DNA of 64,000 nucleotides, taken from the NCBI GenBank assembly GCA_024704765.1, contig JAKMXF010000345.1, positions 62,001-126,000 on the forward strand, read 5' to 3'. The position numbers and the translations under genes are program-made. The stretch is from Oopsacas minuta (taxonomy: Eukaryota > Porifera > Hexactinellida > Lyssacinosida > Leucopsacidae). The notes beneath the pieces are model-generated. The model had not been told where the DNA came from, did not search any database, and worked only from the letters and a program-made list of their open reading frames with translations. Shown piece after piece: positions 34,870-44,962 of this stretch. Numbering within the stretch: the first letter of the stretch is position 1; every line of letters begins with the position of its first letter.

Positions 34870-34994
34870 GTTTGTTTTATCGAAGCTCAAGAAACCGCAA
34901 TAATTCCTTCGATATAACAGATGGAAATTATGATACTTTGACGATTTATGACCATATTTGTATAATTCAGACCTCGATATAAGGGGAGTTGACT
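34870..34994. mobile_element. MITE family A upstream of CASP
   Basis: TATCGAAGCTCAAGAAACCG, then CATATTTGTATAATTCAGAC and GATATAAGGGGAGTTGACTG. Ends about 38 bp before the CASP ATG. Confidence 0.8.
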
Positions 34995-35031
34995 GATTTC
35001 TTACTAAATTTAGCTACACACACATTTTGCA

Positions 35032-36921
35032 ATGATATCAAGCGATGTGAAAGAAGGTTATGAAAAATGGAAGGCGATAAAATTCGCAGATGTCAAACAA
35101 ACATTACAAGCTAAATGCAATGAAGTTGCGAATCTCCAAGAGGAAAGTGAAGCATCGCGAAAAAGGTTAATTGAAATGAGTCGCGAATTTAAACGCACAA
35201 CTGACGAATCTGTTCGAAACCAAGTTGCTCCTCTTATGAAATACTTTCAAAAAGAAATAGATTCACTGTTACATCGAAGTAAAACTGGTGAAAGTTGTTT
35301 ATTGGAATTATTACAAAATTTTGTGCCATTACCATCGCCGGATAAACTCATTTCTGCGCTTTTTCACACGATTGATGCTTTGAAAGAGGATGTTAAAACC
35401 CGCGATCGAACTATTTTGCAGTTGAAAGTGAAAACTGAAGAACTTGAAGATTTAAATTCAAAAGCTTTCACGCAACGATGGGAAGAACGCGAAAATAATT
35501 TACGTTTCGAGGTCGCGGAAAATGAAAATATTTTGAAAGACGAAATTTTGCTTCATCAAAATGAAATTTCAAAATTGAAAGAGACAATTGAAAAGATGAA
35601 TAATTCACGGGAACAAGCCGGACAAGAAATCATTGATTTACGAAACAAACATGAGTTGGAATTGACAGCCCGTGGCCAAGAAGTCGAACTCCTTTTGAAC
35701 GATCAAGAGAAACTCCAGAATCAACTTGGTAACGCCCTCGCGAAAAATGACGCTAGTCTAGACCATAATATCGCGTTTCAACCGCAAAATAAACTTGTCA
35801 GTGAGTTGGAACAAGATTTGATTTGCAAGGAAAATGAAATCGATTTATTAAGTAGGAAAATAATCGGAAATGAACAGTTATTATCTGACAATAATAAAAC
35901 ACATACAAATCAGATTTCTGATTTAAATACACAGATTTTACGTTTTAAAAACCGCGTTTTTGAGTTAGAAAACTTATTGAAAAACCAAGAAGATTATCAT
36001 GAGATTAAACAGGAATTGTCTACTTTGAAAATGATCGAATTTGGATCTTCCAAAGAAGACGAAGTTTCAAATTCCGCAGAAAAACTTTTAGCAACGAAAA
36101 ACAAACAATTACAAACACAATGCACAAAACTCAGAACTGAAAATGGCAGGTTAAATGATGAATCGCAGAATTTAGAACTCTCATTACAAAACGCCAACAC
36201 GAAAATTACCAAGTACGAAAAACAAATTGAACAGTTAGAACAGGATATTATTCGCCTACAACAACTTTTGCCACCCCGACCAGAAGTTGAGGGAATTTCC
36301 ACCCCAGCAAATACCGACCTATATCTAAGCTCAAACGATTTCCTCACTGAATTAGTTCAAAATCAACAAATTCAACAATCAACTTCAAACGAAAAGGACC
36401 ATGGATTAATTTCAATACTTTTAAGCCAACGTGAGCGATTGAAAGAGAAACATTTAGCCTTGCAACACGATTTTGATACAGTAAAACACCAATCAAATGA
36501 GTTACAAATCCGTATTTCTACTCTTGAACATGATAATATGCGGCTATACGAAAAAATTCGTTTTCTACAATCCTATCCTCATACGTCACAATCTCACATT
36601 TTACCAGATAAATCGTTACAACGATACTCACATGATTATGAATCGAAACTCGATCCATTTACTGCTTTTAATCGTAAAGAAATATTCTCGAGGTATTCGC
36701 GAATGCCTGGCACAGATCGCGCGATATTTAACATCGGCAAAGTTATCCTCTCGAATCGCATAACTCGACGTTTAGCGCTTTTCTATCTGCTAATAGTTCA
36801 CATACTTTTGTTTGTTGGTATTTACTTTTACACTACGTACGAAATGTGTCGAGTAAATGCTTATGCGGAATGTCTGCGGTCATTTGAAGAACATATGCAA
36901 GTACATCATTCAGCACAATAA
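35032..36921 (+). CDS. CASP: CASP Golgi membrane coiled-coil protein (CUX1-CASP family), intronless
   Basis: Single 629-aa ORF. The N-terminus contains the family signature SRKRLIEMSREFKR followed by NQVAPLMKYFQKEID, which matches the start of vertebrate CASP. Almost all of residues 15-540 are Glu/Lys/Gln/Leu-rich coiled coil. Near the C-terminus come DPFTAFNRKE, then IFNIGKVILSNRITRR, a single transmembrane segment at about 581-600 (LALFYLLIVHILLFVGIYF) and a short tail ending EEHMQVHHSAQ. This is the diagnostic CASP tail-anchored end. CASP is a Golgi tethering protein of about 680 aa in human, produced there from the CUX1 (cut homeobox) locus by alternative splicing. Here it is a stand-alone, intron-free gene with no Cut or homeodomain sequence nearby. 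Golgin-84 and giantin share the topology but not these end motifs. Confidence 0.9.
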   Translation: MISSDVKEGYEKWKAIKFADVKQTLQAKCNEVANLQEESEASRKRLIEMSREFKRTTDESVRNQVAPLMKYFQKEIDSLLHRSKTGESCLLELLQNFVPLPSPDKLISALFHTIDALKEDVKTRDRTILQLKVKTEELEDLNSKAFTQRWEERENNLRFEVAENENILKDEILLHQNEISKLKETIEKMNNSREQAGQEIIDLRNKHELELTARGQEVELLLNDQEKLQNQLGNALAKNDASLDHNIAFQPQNKLVSELEQDLICKENEIDLLSRKIIGNEQLLSDNNKTHTNQISDLNTQILRFKNRVFELENLLKNQEDYHEIKQELSTLKMIEFGSSKEDEVSNSAEKLLATKNKQLQTQCTKLRTENGRLNDESQNLELSLQNANTKITKYEKQIEQLEQDIIRLQQLLPPRPEVEGISTPANTDLYLSSNDFLTELVQNQQIQQSTSNEKDHGLISILLSQRERLKEKHLALQHDFDTVKHQSNELQIRISTLEHDNMRLYEKIRFLQSYPHTSQSHILPDKSLQRYSHDYESKLDPFTAFNRKEIFSRYSRMPGTDRAIFNIGKVILSNRITRRLALFYLLIVHILLFVGIYFYTTYEMCRVNAYAECLRSFEEHMQVHHSAQ

Positions 36922-37103
36922 GTATAAGAATTATATACATTTGTGTGTGAATTTATTTGTCTCTATAAATACTTGTATTGTGTGTGTGTGTTTGTGTGGT
37001 GTTCTGATTATAAAATTAAATACTTTATATGTAGCAAAGTATATGGTTGAGTCCGTGATTGGCCAAGTTTTTCGGTCCCAGACCCTCATCGAAAAGTTGT
37101 CAG

Positions 37104-37176
37104 TACAGTGTGACCTTACCAACGGGCTGGCAAGGACGTGAATATGCTACCCCGTTTCCCGTTTGTGGAAGTTCAA
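37104..37176. mobile_element. MITE family B fragment
   Basis: TACAGTGTGACCTTACCAAC and CCCGTTTGTGGAAGTTCA. Confidence 0.75.
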
Positions 37177-37458
37177 AATTCAGCAATATAGAGAATCTAC
37201 TATCTCTATATACTTACTAATAATGATAAAGATCTGATGACGTCACAAGTTAAGTCATTGAATATTGAGATTTATAAAATATCAAATATTCTTATATTGA
37301 CAATTAACTCAAATGGAGAATTAAGGGCTGAACGTGCAGAATATTTGTCAAATTCGTTTAATTACTGATGCATCGCTAAAACGGAAACTCACTGACGTGA
37401 AATGACGCGAAATATGGGAACCTCTATAAGTGGGGAATTCAACCGCTGGCCTATAGCT

Positions 37459-37548
37459 TAGAAGTACGTAATAGATTTGACTCCGCTTACACGAAATGAA
37501 TCCGGTGTCCCGAGCATCAGCACTTCGTTATAACGAGAGTTTACTGTA
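37459..37548. mobile_element. MITE family D, right half
   Basis: GAATCCGGTGTCCCGAGCAT then CTTCGTTATAACGAGAGTTT and ACTGTA. Confidence 0.8.
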
Positions 37549-37700
37549 TTATGTTTAATTGAAATCTATTCCATAAGGACAGTGTCTAATAATATTTGAG
37601 ATATATTTAGACACACATTATATACACACAATATGTATAAGTCACTGTATATAGTTCTATATTATCATAGTACTAGCTTTATACTGAAATATATGTGAAA

Positions 37701-38980
37701 ATGGCAACTGCATTGATACATGAAATTCCAGCCTCTGGACCTGATAGCTTGATGCCTGTCAGCAACAAGCTACAGGACAGAATGAATATACTGAGAGACA
37801 TGATTGACAGCAAGAAGACACTTGTGAGGAATGTTGGTGAGGAAATGAAACAGCTGATAGAACAGAAGACACAACTGATTCTCAGGGAACTGGAAGCAAT
37901 CTGGGATGAAGCTAACCAACGAATGAATCAGAAAAAAGATGAAATCCACAAAAAGATTGGAGAGTTAAACAAACACAGAGCAGAGATGGGGAAGATCTTC
38001 AAAGATTTGAATGAAATTCCCTGTTTCGACCAAATCAATGAATCTATAGAATCCGTAAAAAGAGGAATTAATATTGATATTCCTTACGTGAACTTGAAAT
38101 GGAAAATTAATGAGTTGAGGGAGAGTATCGACACACTGTGTACATGTGAACAGAGAATTGTGAAGTTTGAAGAAGATATTCATATTTCCCTGAAGTCAAG
38201 TTTTGGTGACGAAGGCAAGCTAAATGAACAGATATGTATTCCATATGGTGTAGCAATAGATTCTATCAATGATAGAATATATGTAGCTGTTGGGAGTCTA
38301 ACAGAGTTCAGATATTCTCTGTAAATGGAGGATGGATTCAATCTCTAGAAGATGATGATATTGTTCATCCAAAGAAAATTCTCATTCTATCTGACTCCAT
38401 CTTTGTACAATGCTTTAAGAGAATATGTAAATTCAACAAATCAACCTTTGAGAAAGAATCTTACAAATATCTTGGCTATTCTCTATCAGGAATCTGTACA
38501 GATAATACTTATATCTTTGTGGGTAAATGGAAGAATATACAGCTAACAGTCCTAACACCTGAATTGATAAAAGAAAGGAGAATAACTCTAAACACTCAAT
38601 TCAATGGGGAAGATACTCGATTACAAGATATATCACTAGCTAGAAATGTATTCTACATAGCTCTTACTAACACAGATTATCCTATACAAGCATTCTCTAA
38701 ACAAGGCACAATACTTCGATGTGTTGTACACAAAGACTTGTTGGTTAAGGTTTGGCGTTTCTGTCTTGATCAACAATACAACTTACTCGTAGCTGATAGA
38801 GGAAATTCTGAAGTCAAAATATTCTCAAATGAAGGTAAACTGATTACTAAATTCGGTAAAGAAGGATCAGCTCCAGGAGAAATCACTGGGCTAGCGGGAA
38901 TAGCAGTAGATGACTTATGTTCTGTTGTAACAGTAGATGAGAAGCAACATAACATGATACAAGTCTTCTCACCTCTCTGA
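37701..38980 (+). CDS. Coiled-coil/NHL-repeat protein, frame broken by a one-base indel
   Basis: The ATG at 37701 opens a frame to 38324, and a second frame, open from about 38294 to 38980, continues the same protein. The first ~150 residues are a Lys/Glu-rich coiled coil (KQLIEQKTQLILRELEAI) like the B-box-associated coiled coil of TRIM proteins, but there is no RING or B-box. NHL-type repeats follow (YGVAIDSINDRIYVA; NRVQIFSVNGGW; LLVADRGNSEVKIFS; GIAVDDLCSVVTVDE). At 38287-38293 the first frame ends in an NHL blade and the second picks up with ESNRVQIF, so the expected continuation is VADxESNRVQIF with one base missing. It is intronless. This is either a recent pseudogene or a sequencing/assembly indel. 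The domain layout recalls the large invertebrate NHL/TRIM-like families; specific function unknown. Confidence 0.78.
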
Positions 38981-39525
38981 GTCTCTCTCTTATTCTTACT
39001 TTTTATGTTTTCATTTGTTTACTTAGAATTAGCCCAAATGTAGTTTCCTCTGTTCTTATTTGAAAAATTTATATTCCAAGTTGTAATGAGAGATAATTAT
39101 TCATATTCTACAACGAGCTTACTAATTTACTGCCATTATACTACCTATAGATTGATTAGTCATCGAAACTTATAGGGTGGTTTGGCATGACGTCATCTTT
39201 GCCCACAAAGCCTCAGGAGCTTTTAAAATTCGGGCCTACCTGTAATTTTGGAGAGCTCCTTGTTGACTTTGTAATATTTTCTTCGTAAGTTCCATATGCT
39301 TTTGCCAAACTGATTCCCATATATGGTATGAACTGTGAATCTGGATTAGTGTAGATACCGGTTATAAGAACCTCCTTGGGAGTAGTAATACATGTTCTTA
39401 TAACCGACATTTATTATACAGGAAGATATGAGAACCGTTTTCCACAGGTGCTTAATACCGGGTATATTCTTATAACCGAAATCCAATGTATTATCCTATT
39501 CGCATACTAATTAGCTATATTTGAA
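38981..39525. other. Intergenic NHL gene-PREP
   Basis: Contains the GACGTCATC-type repeat (about 39165-39240) and an E element (39351-39490) ending 35 bp before the PREP start codon. No gene recognised. Confidence 0.6.
39351..39490. mobile_element. MITE family E just upstream of PREP
   Basis: ATACCGGTTATAAGAACCTC at left, TCTTATAACCGAAATCCAAT at right. Confidence 0.82.
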
Positions 39526-42500
39526 ATGTTTTCCCTCTTTTGGGCGCTTTATAACACGAAATATGAACCAAGAAGGGACACCAAATCCATCGAGTACAAA
39601 TTTAATCGTATCTTATCTGATCCTTATCGTTGGCTTGAAGATCCAGATTCCCCGGAAACACAATGCTTTGTTCATGAAATGAATAAGATTTCAAAACCGT
39701 ATCTTGAGAAATTACTTCTCAAAGATAGTTTTAAAACTCGTTTCACTGAGCTGTATAATTACGGTAAATACGGCTGTCCATTTAGGAGAGGTGATTTCTA
39801 TTATTATTTCTATAATACTGGCTTACAAAACCAATCTGTGGTATACCAACAAAATGACGTCAAGGGAGATAGTACAGTTTTCATTGACCCGAACGGTTTT
39901 TCAAAGGATGGTACTATTGCGTTAGGAGGCATTGGCTTCTCAAAGGATGGAAGTAAATTCGCGTATTCAGTGAGTGAATCTGGTTCAGATTGGCAAGTTA
40001 TTAAGATAATGGATGTAGCAACAAAAGAAATGTATGGTGAAGAATTGGCTAGAGTAAAATTTTCAGGTGAATATAGCCAGCTCCCGTTTACGTAGATTTC
40101 GAAATACCCGCTTATATCGGAGTCTGTAATTGTACTTGTACTTATTTCATCCTTGGTTTTAACCTTAATTTCCTACAGGTATAATTTGGACACATGATCA
40201 TAAAGGCTTTTTCTACTGCCAATACCCACAGAATAAAGATGCAATAGGCACCAGTACTGAGACGAATAAAAACATGAAACTATACTATCACTACTTGAAT
40301 ACACCCCAGGATAAGGATATTCTTTGTCTTGATTTTCCTGATCAGGAGAAATGGTTTATAGGAGCGTATATTAGTCATGATGGTAGATATTTGCTAATTA
40401 GCATACACGAAGGGACAAATCCAAATAGCCAAGTGTTCTATGTTGATTTGGAGCTGTTACCAGATGGTAAGGTTACGGGAAGATTGAATTATGTGAAATT
40501 AATTGATAACTTTGATGCTATGTACGATTACGTCACGAATGATGGAAGAGATTTTACCTTTTTGACGACCTATAAGGCTCCAATGCAGAAGCTTATAAGG
40601 TTTGTTTACTACGAATAATTGACACTGCTATCATTTGTTGACCATGACCACCAAATTGGGATCGTACCTTAGAAGTCATTTCTCCCATCATATTGATTTG
40701 GGCCTAATTTAATAGCAGGTTACTTTCACACCTTCACATTCTCTCTTTCAGGGTCCATGGTTCATATTTGATTCGCCATTGAATAGGGAAAGTTTTCATT
40801 GCAATTATTACCTCATAAGCAGAGCCTCTATTGTCTTTTACAGCAAAACTTACGCTTATCAAACTCGGATATATCGAAATGCCCGCATATACTTAATTCT
40901 GAAATTGTCCAAATATGGTCCCGAACAGTCTTATTTCATCGGTCATATCGAAGTAATTATCACGGTCCCTTGAGCTTTGGTATAATGGTAGTTCACTGTA
41001 CGTCTTATTTAAATGTAAATTGATTGATTGAAAGGCATTGAAAGTGATTGTTATGTACGCTTGTTAATATTACGTATTGTTTCTTAATAGAATCAATATA
41101 GACAATCCACAGCCAGATAACTGGATAACACTAATACCAGAAGATGATAAAGATCTATTAGACTGTGTTATCTGTAGTGCTGATACAAAACTGGTAGTAC
41201 ATTATCTACGTCATGCTAGATCTGTGTTGTATATACATGATCTTAATACTGGTGAGTTTTAGTTACGTAATTCATTAATTGACTCTATGTTGGCTAAGTT
41301 AGTGAAGAGTGGTGAGGAATTCGAATCGATTACAATTACATTCGATTTCAATTTTAGATTTTCTAGAAACGTTTATTTATGATAAATGTAATCATGATTA
41401 CAAATATGATTACAGGAAATTTTGTAATCGTAATCACCCTAACCCTATTTCCAATTCCTGAATGGAGTAAAATTATCCGTTCCATCCCGTGAATTATGTA
41501 AAACAACACAATTTCCATCAATATTTTCACTCTGTAGGTGACCGTCTGAGTGAAATACAATTGCCAGACTGTGTATCAATTGACAGCATAACTGGTCGTA
41601 GAGAAGATAACGTCATATACTACAAATTCTCATCATTTCTGACTCCCGGCAAAATATTCAGTCTAGATTTAACAGAGTTGAATTTAACTCCTGTGCTCTT
41701 TCGCGAGTTAAAAGTCACAGGTTTTGATGAAACCCAATTCGAGGCGAAACAAGTTTTCTATGAAAGTGAAAAGGATCGAACACGCATACCAATGTTTATC
41801 ATCCATAAAAAAGGCTTGGTTTTAGACGGAAATAATCCAACATTGCTCTACGGATATGGCGGATTTAATATAAGTTTGACGCCTTATTTTAGTCCTAGTA
41901 GAGTTGTATGGATGCAGAATATGGGTGGAGTATTTGCACTGCCGAATATAAGAGGAGGTGGTGAGTACGGGGAAAATTGGCACAAGTCTGGTAATCTTGA
42001 AAATAAACAGAATGTCTTTGATGATTTTATATCTGCAGCACAATATTTGATTTGTCATAGGTAAGTTTATGAAGCTGAGCCGTATCAGGAGCGGATCCAG
42101 GGTCGTTCAAAGGGAGATGAGTTTGATCGTTACGAGCACATTAGGGGGTCTGTTTTCACATGATTGTACAGTTGATAAAATAAGATATCGTCCGTCGTTC
42201 CATTTCCGATGAAGTTCCGGATGAGAACGAATACTTACCCCATAGATCCGTCCCTGCTATTGGGCAACTTTGTCTCCTTTGCTCAGCTTCACAAGTCGAG
42301 TAATTATGTATGCTACTTCCTAATAGTTACACTTCTCCTGATAAACTATGCGTTTCTGGTGGCTCTAACGGAGGTCTCCTTGTAGCTGTATGTGCTAATC
42401 AAAGACCTGAATTATTCAAGTGCATACACTGTGCTGTTGGAGTATTGGATATGTTGAGGTTCCACAAATTCACTATTGGTTTGTAACTATATATATATAT

Positions 42501-44213
42501 ATTTCCTTTAGGCGTGTTCAAACCTTAAGTAGCGCAAAATTCACGAAATTTGACAAAAGAAGAAAACGGGGTAGTATTTTTCGGTGTTCCTGGCATCATG
42601 TTTCACTGAGGGAAACCTTTGTACGGCCAAATAGCCCTTGTATTATTAAAGCAGATTACTATATGAATAAATACAAAATAAAAAGTATTTTATTTCAGCT
42701 ACGGCCATACCATGTTGGCAACACCAGTTCTCGTCCGATCACTGAAGTTAAGCAACATTGGGCCAGGATAGTACCACGATCGGAGACGGCGCGGGAACAC
42801 CTGGTGCTGTAGCTTTTTGTTCGTGGGTAGTTTAGGAAAATTTTGTAAATTATTTCACTAAAATACATTTTTGCAGAATTGTTTACTAGTTACAAACTTT
42901 TTGTTAGTATATTTTTATTAAGCACTAATTGGATAACCTTATCTCGGTTCCCTAAGGATATTAAGTTTTTGTCCTCTACTGCTACTAAACTATGGATACA
43001 TTCACTCACTGCTTTATAAATTTCATTACCATCTCAAATTCCTTATATGATTAATTACCGTAAACTCCCGTTATAACAAATTATTCTTAGCCCCCTATAG
43101 CTTAAAAGTAATTGCTTTTACTCGCTTATAACGCAATGAAACCGGGTTCTGAGCACTTCGTTATAACGAGAGTTATCTGTATTTGAATTAGTCGAAAATT
43201 CCTTACATTTCTTGTTAATAATTTTCTCTTTTCATCGATTATACAGGACATGCCTGGATAGCAGATTACGGAGACCCAGACAAAGAAGATGAGTTTGATT
43301 ACATTCATAAGTATTCTCCGTTGCATAATATCCCTGATATTATTGAGAAAATGGATCATGGACGTACTATGCCTCTTCAGTATCCTTCTATGCTATTGAC
43401 TACGGGGGATCATGATGATAGAGTATCTCCGCTGCATTCGTTGAAGTTCTATGCTGAATTGAATCATAAATTGAGAAGGTTGCATATAGTTCAATTATAT
43501 AGAAAATTTGAAGGGGGAATTGAGTCGTGTTTTCGCTCTACATGATCCCTATACTTATATGTACCATGTCAATTTATGTACAGTGAAACCTCAACCTACG
43601 GGGAACTCCTGGAAACGATGGAAACTGAGTGAAAAATACATAAAGAGAATTCATAATCCCATACAAATTCACTCCACAAACAGGGAAACGAGCCCTTGAC
43701 CTCTATAACAATGCTCGATGCTAATTTTTGTTTGTAAATGTTCATAAATAATAAGGAAAATACATGAATTATTGTACGAGCGGGAGAAATGATAAATATG
43801 TAGTATAACTTCCACAAACGGTTTGCTAGGGACGCCCCAAAGCTTCCACGTTTGTGGAGGTTCATATGTATGGGACTAGGAATTCACTCAATGCAGTGTA
43901 ACCTCGTTAATACGAACACGAACAGATGGTCACAGTTTGTCCTCCTTATCTGGAAAAAGAGTTTCTACTGTATATTTTTCATGCGTTTCAAGGAGTTCCC
44001 CGATTCCAGAGGCCCCGTTTGTGGAGGTTACACAGAATACTAATATTACGTTTTCCCTCTAGTCTCCCTCAACAGAAAAATCCTATATTAATCCGCATAG
44101 AGACTAAAGCAGGTCATGGATTCGGTAAACCTACAGAGAAGGTTATACAAGAATATACAGAAGTATTTTCATTCATTGGAGAACAATTGAATGTTGTTTG
44201 GAGCAATAATTGA
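39526..44213 (+). CDS. PREP: Prolyl endopeptidase (prolyl oligopeptidase, S9A)
   Basis: Seven exons join in frame to 726 aa: 39526-40066, 40179-40599, 41091-41251, 41538-42060, 42327-42478, 43247-43478, 44063-44213. Human PREP is 710 aa. The N-terminal part carries [29 protein letters not shown] and the beta-propeller ([27 protein letters not shown]). The alpha/beta-hydrolase part has the oxyanion region [22 protein letters not shown], the nucleophile Ser562 in SGGSNGG, the acidic residue in DHDDRV (about 654-658) and His695 in KAGHGFGKP. All three catalytic residues are present. The enzyme is cytosolic and cleaves short peptides after proline. Splice phases are conserved through 5S- and MITE-bearing introns, which argues for a functional gene. 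The start codon is the only soft point; other ATGs lie downstream but would cut the conserved N-terminus. Confidence 0.96.
40080..40135. mobile_element. MITE family A fragment in PREP intron 1
   Basis: CTCCCGTTTACGTAGATTTC followed by AATACCCGCTTATATCGGAG. It makes up half of a 112-bp intron. Confidence 0.65.
40863..41000. mobile_element. MITE family A in PREP intron 2
   Basis: GGATATATCGAAATGCCCGC at left, CACGGTCCCTTGAGCTTTGG and GTAGTTCACTGTA at right. Confidence 0.8.
42697..42814 (+). rRNA. 5S ribosomal RNA gene inside intron 5 of PREP
   Basis: A 118-nt sequence with the universal 5S layout. It opens GCTACGGCCATACCA and closes GGTGCTGTAGC. Bases 42697-42705 pair with 42806-42814 over nine positions (one G-T) to form helix I, and ATGTTG/CAACAT form helix III. 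The internal Pol III promoter is intact: A box AGTTAAGCAACATTGGGCC (about 42746-42764), intermediate element GATCGGAGAC (42779-42788), C box CGGGAACACCTGGTGCTGTAG region (42792-42812). A run of five T (42814-42818) follows as terminator. It lies on the same strand as the host gene, between exons 5 (to 42478) and 6 (from 43247). No tRNA- or LINE-like tail follows, so it does not look like a 5S-derived SINE. A dispersed single copy or a recent pseudogene is possible. Confidence 0.9.
42814..42818 (+). terminator. Pol III terminator of the 5S gene
   Basis: Five consecutive T directly at the 3' end of the 5S helix I, the normal RNA polymerase III stop signal. Confidence 0.75.
43057..43181. mobile_element. 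MITE family D in PREP intron 5
   Basis: TACCGTAAACTCCCGTTATA at left, CGTTATAACGAGAGTTATCT at right; same intron as the 5S gene. Confidence 0.85.
43579..43698. mobile_element. MITE family B in PREP intron 6
   Basis: TACAGTGAAACCTCAACCTA, GGGGAACTCCTGGAAACG, CCCATACAAATTCACTCC. Confidence 0.82.
43803..44037. mobile_element. MITE family B interrupted by a C element, in PREP intron 6
   Basis: CTTCCACAAACGG at left, GTTTGTGGAGGTTCATATGT, then a C insert at about 43892-43972, then AAGGAGTTCCCCGATTCC and GTTTGTGGAGGTTACACAG. Confidence 0.78.
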
Positions 44214-44286
44214 TAATTTCGTATAGGATTTGTGTATTATTGTATTATCGAGTAATTATAGAGGGTGTGTTTATAGAAATACCGAG

Positions 44287-44577
44287 AGCATTAAGCCCTC
44301 CCGCCCTGAAAAGGAGCGGCGCTCCCACCTCCGCTCCTTACTTTGAAAAGGAGTGCGCTCCTGCTCCCGCTCCAGGGAAGAAAGGAGCACGCTCCAATCG
44401 CGCTCCTTTTCATTCTTTCAGATTTACATTAGATTTGTATTTTAAGTATTCAGGATTAGATTTAATTGTACATTTTGGGAAATTTCTAAATTTGCAACGT
44501 CAAACCATTTCAATAATTGTACTAAAGTGTGCTCCAGGTCCGGCTCCTCAAAATAGGAGCGTGCTCCTTTAATGCTC
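44287..44577. mobile_element. Element family L, rich in GGAGCGCGCTCC motifs
   Basis: Ends GAGCATTAA and TTAATGCTC are inverted repeats. Subterminal blocks repeat AAGGAGCGxGCTCC-type motifs on both strands, as in hAT subterminal arrays; the centre is AT-rich. Confidence 0.7.
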
Positions 44578-44681
44578 TGCATAAACCACAATATCTTGAG
44601 AAATGTTTTGCAGCTTCAGGACCAGATTTTGCCCCCGGTCTAACTTCCGTCGTCCGAACAAGAAAGGTCTCGAAAGCCCCA

Positions 44682-44835
44682 AGTACATGCTTACCAATCC
44701 CTTTTGCAAATTTCCCCCTATTCCACTCAAAAATATACCGACATATATAGCAAAAAAAGATGGAAATATTTTCGTGGGATTCGTGGAAAATCTCTCGATT
44801 TCATCGTGTCACACACGCGTACACGACGAGATTGT
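44682..44835. mobile_element. Element family Q
   Basis: TACATGCTTACCAATCCCTT, ATTTCCCCCTATTCC, then GTCACACACGCG; other partial copies lie near 1020-1125, 31200-31350 and 52150-52250. Confidence 0.65.
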
Positions 44836-44856
44836 GAGAGTTGAGAGCCTAGCGTG

Positions 44857-44962
44857 TATGGACGTTCATTTGTATGGGACTATGAATTTGGTCTATTCAT
44901 ATTCACTCTGTTCCCAGAAGTTCCCCCGTTTCCACAATCCGTTTTGTGGAGGTTACATTGTA
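44857..44962. mobile_element. MITE family B, right half
   Basis: GTTCATTTGTATGGGACTAT, CCAGAAGTTCCCCCGTTTCC and TTTGTGGAGGTTACATTGTA. Confidence 0.8.

Larger units (their letters stand above)
33927..35031. other. Intergenic cenH3-CASP
   Basis: AT-rich; starts with a short TTA-rich stretch and carries a J element and an A element just before the CASP start. No gene recognised. Confidence 0.6.
36922..37700. other. Intergenic CASP-NHL gene
   Basis: Contains a short TG run (36978-36996), a B element and a D element. No gene recognised. Confidence 0.6.

Noticed and set aside
42420-42812. 130-codon open frame overlapping PREP intron 5
   Set aside because: It runs through a PREP exon in the wrong frame, a B-family fragment and the 5S gene.
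42661-42900. 5S sequence as the head of a SINE3 retroposon
   Set aside because: A T-run terminator follows directly, and no LINE-like tail, A-rich end or target duplication is visible.
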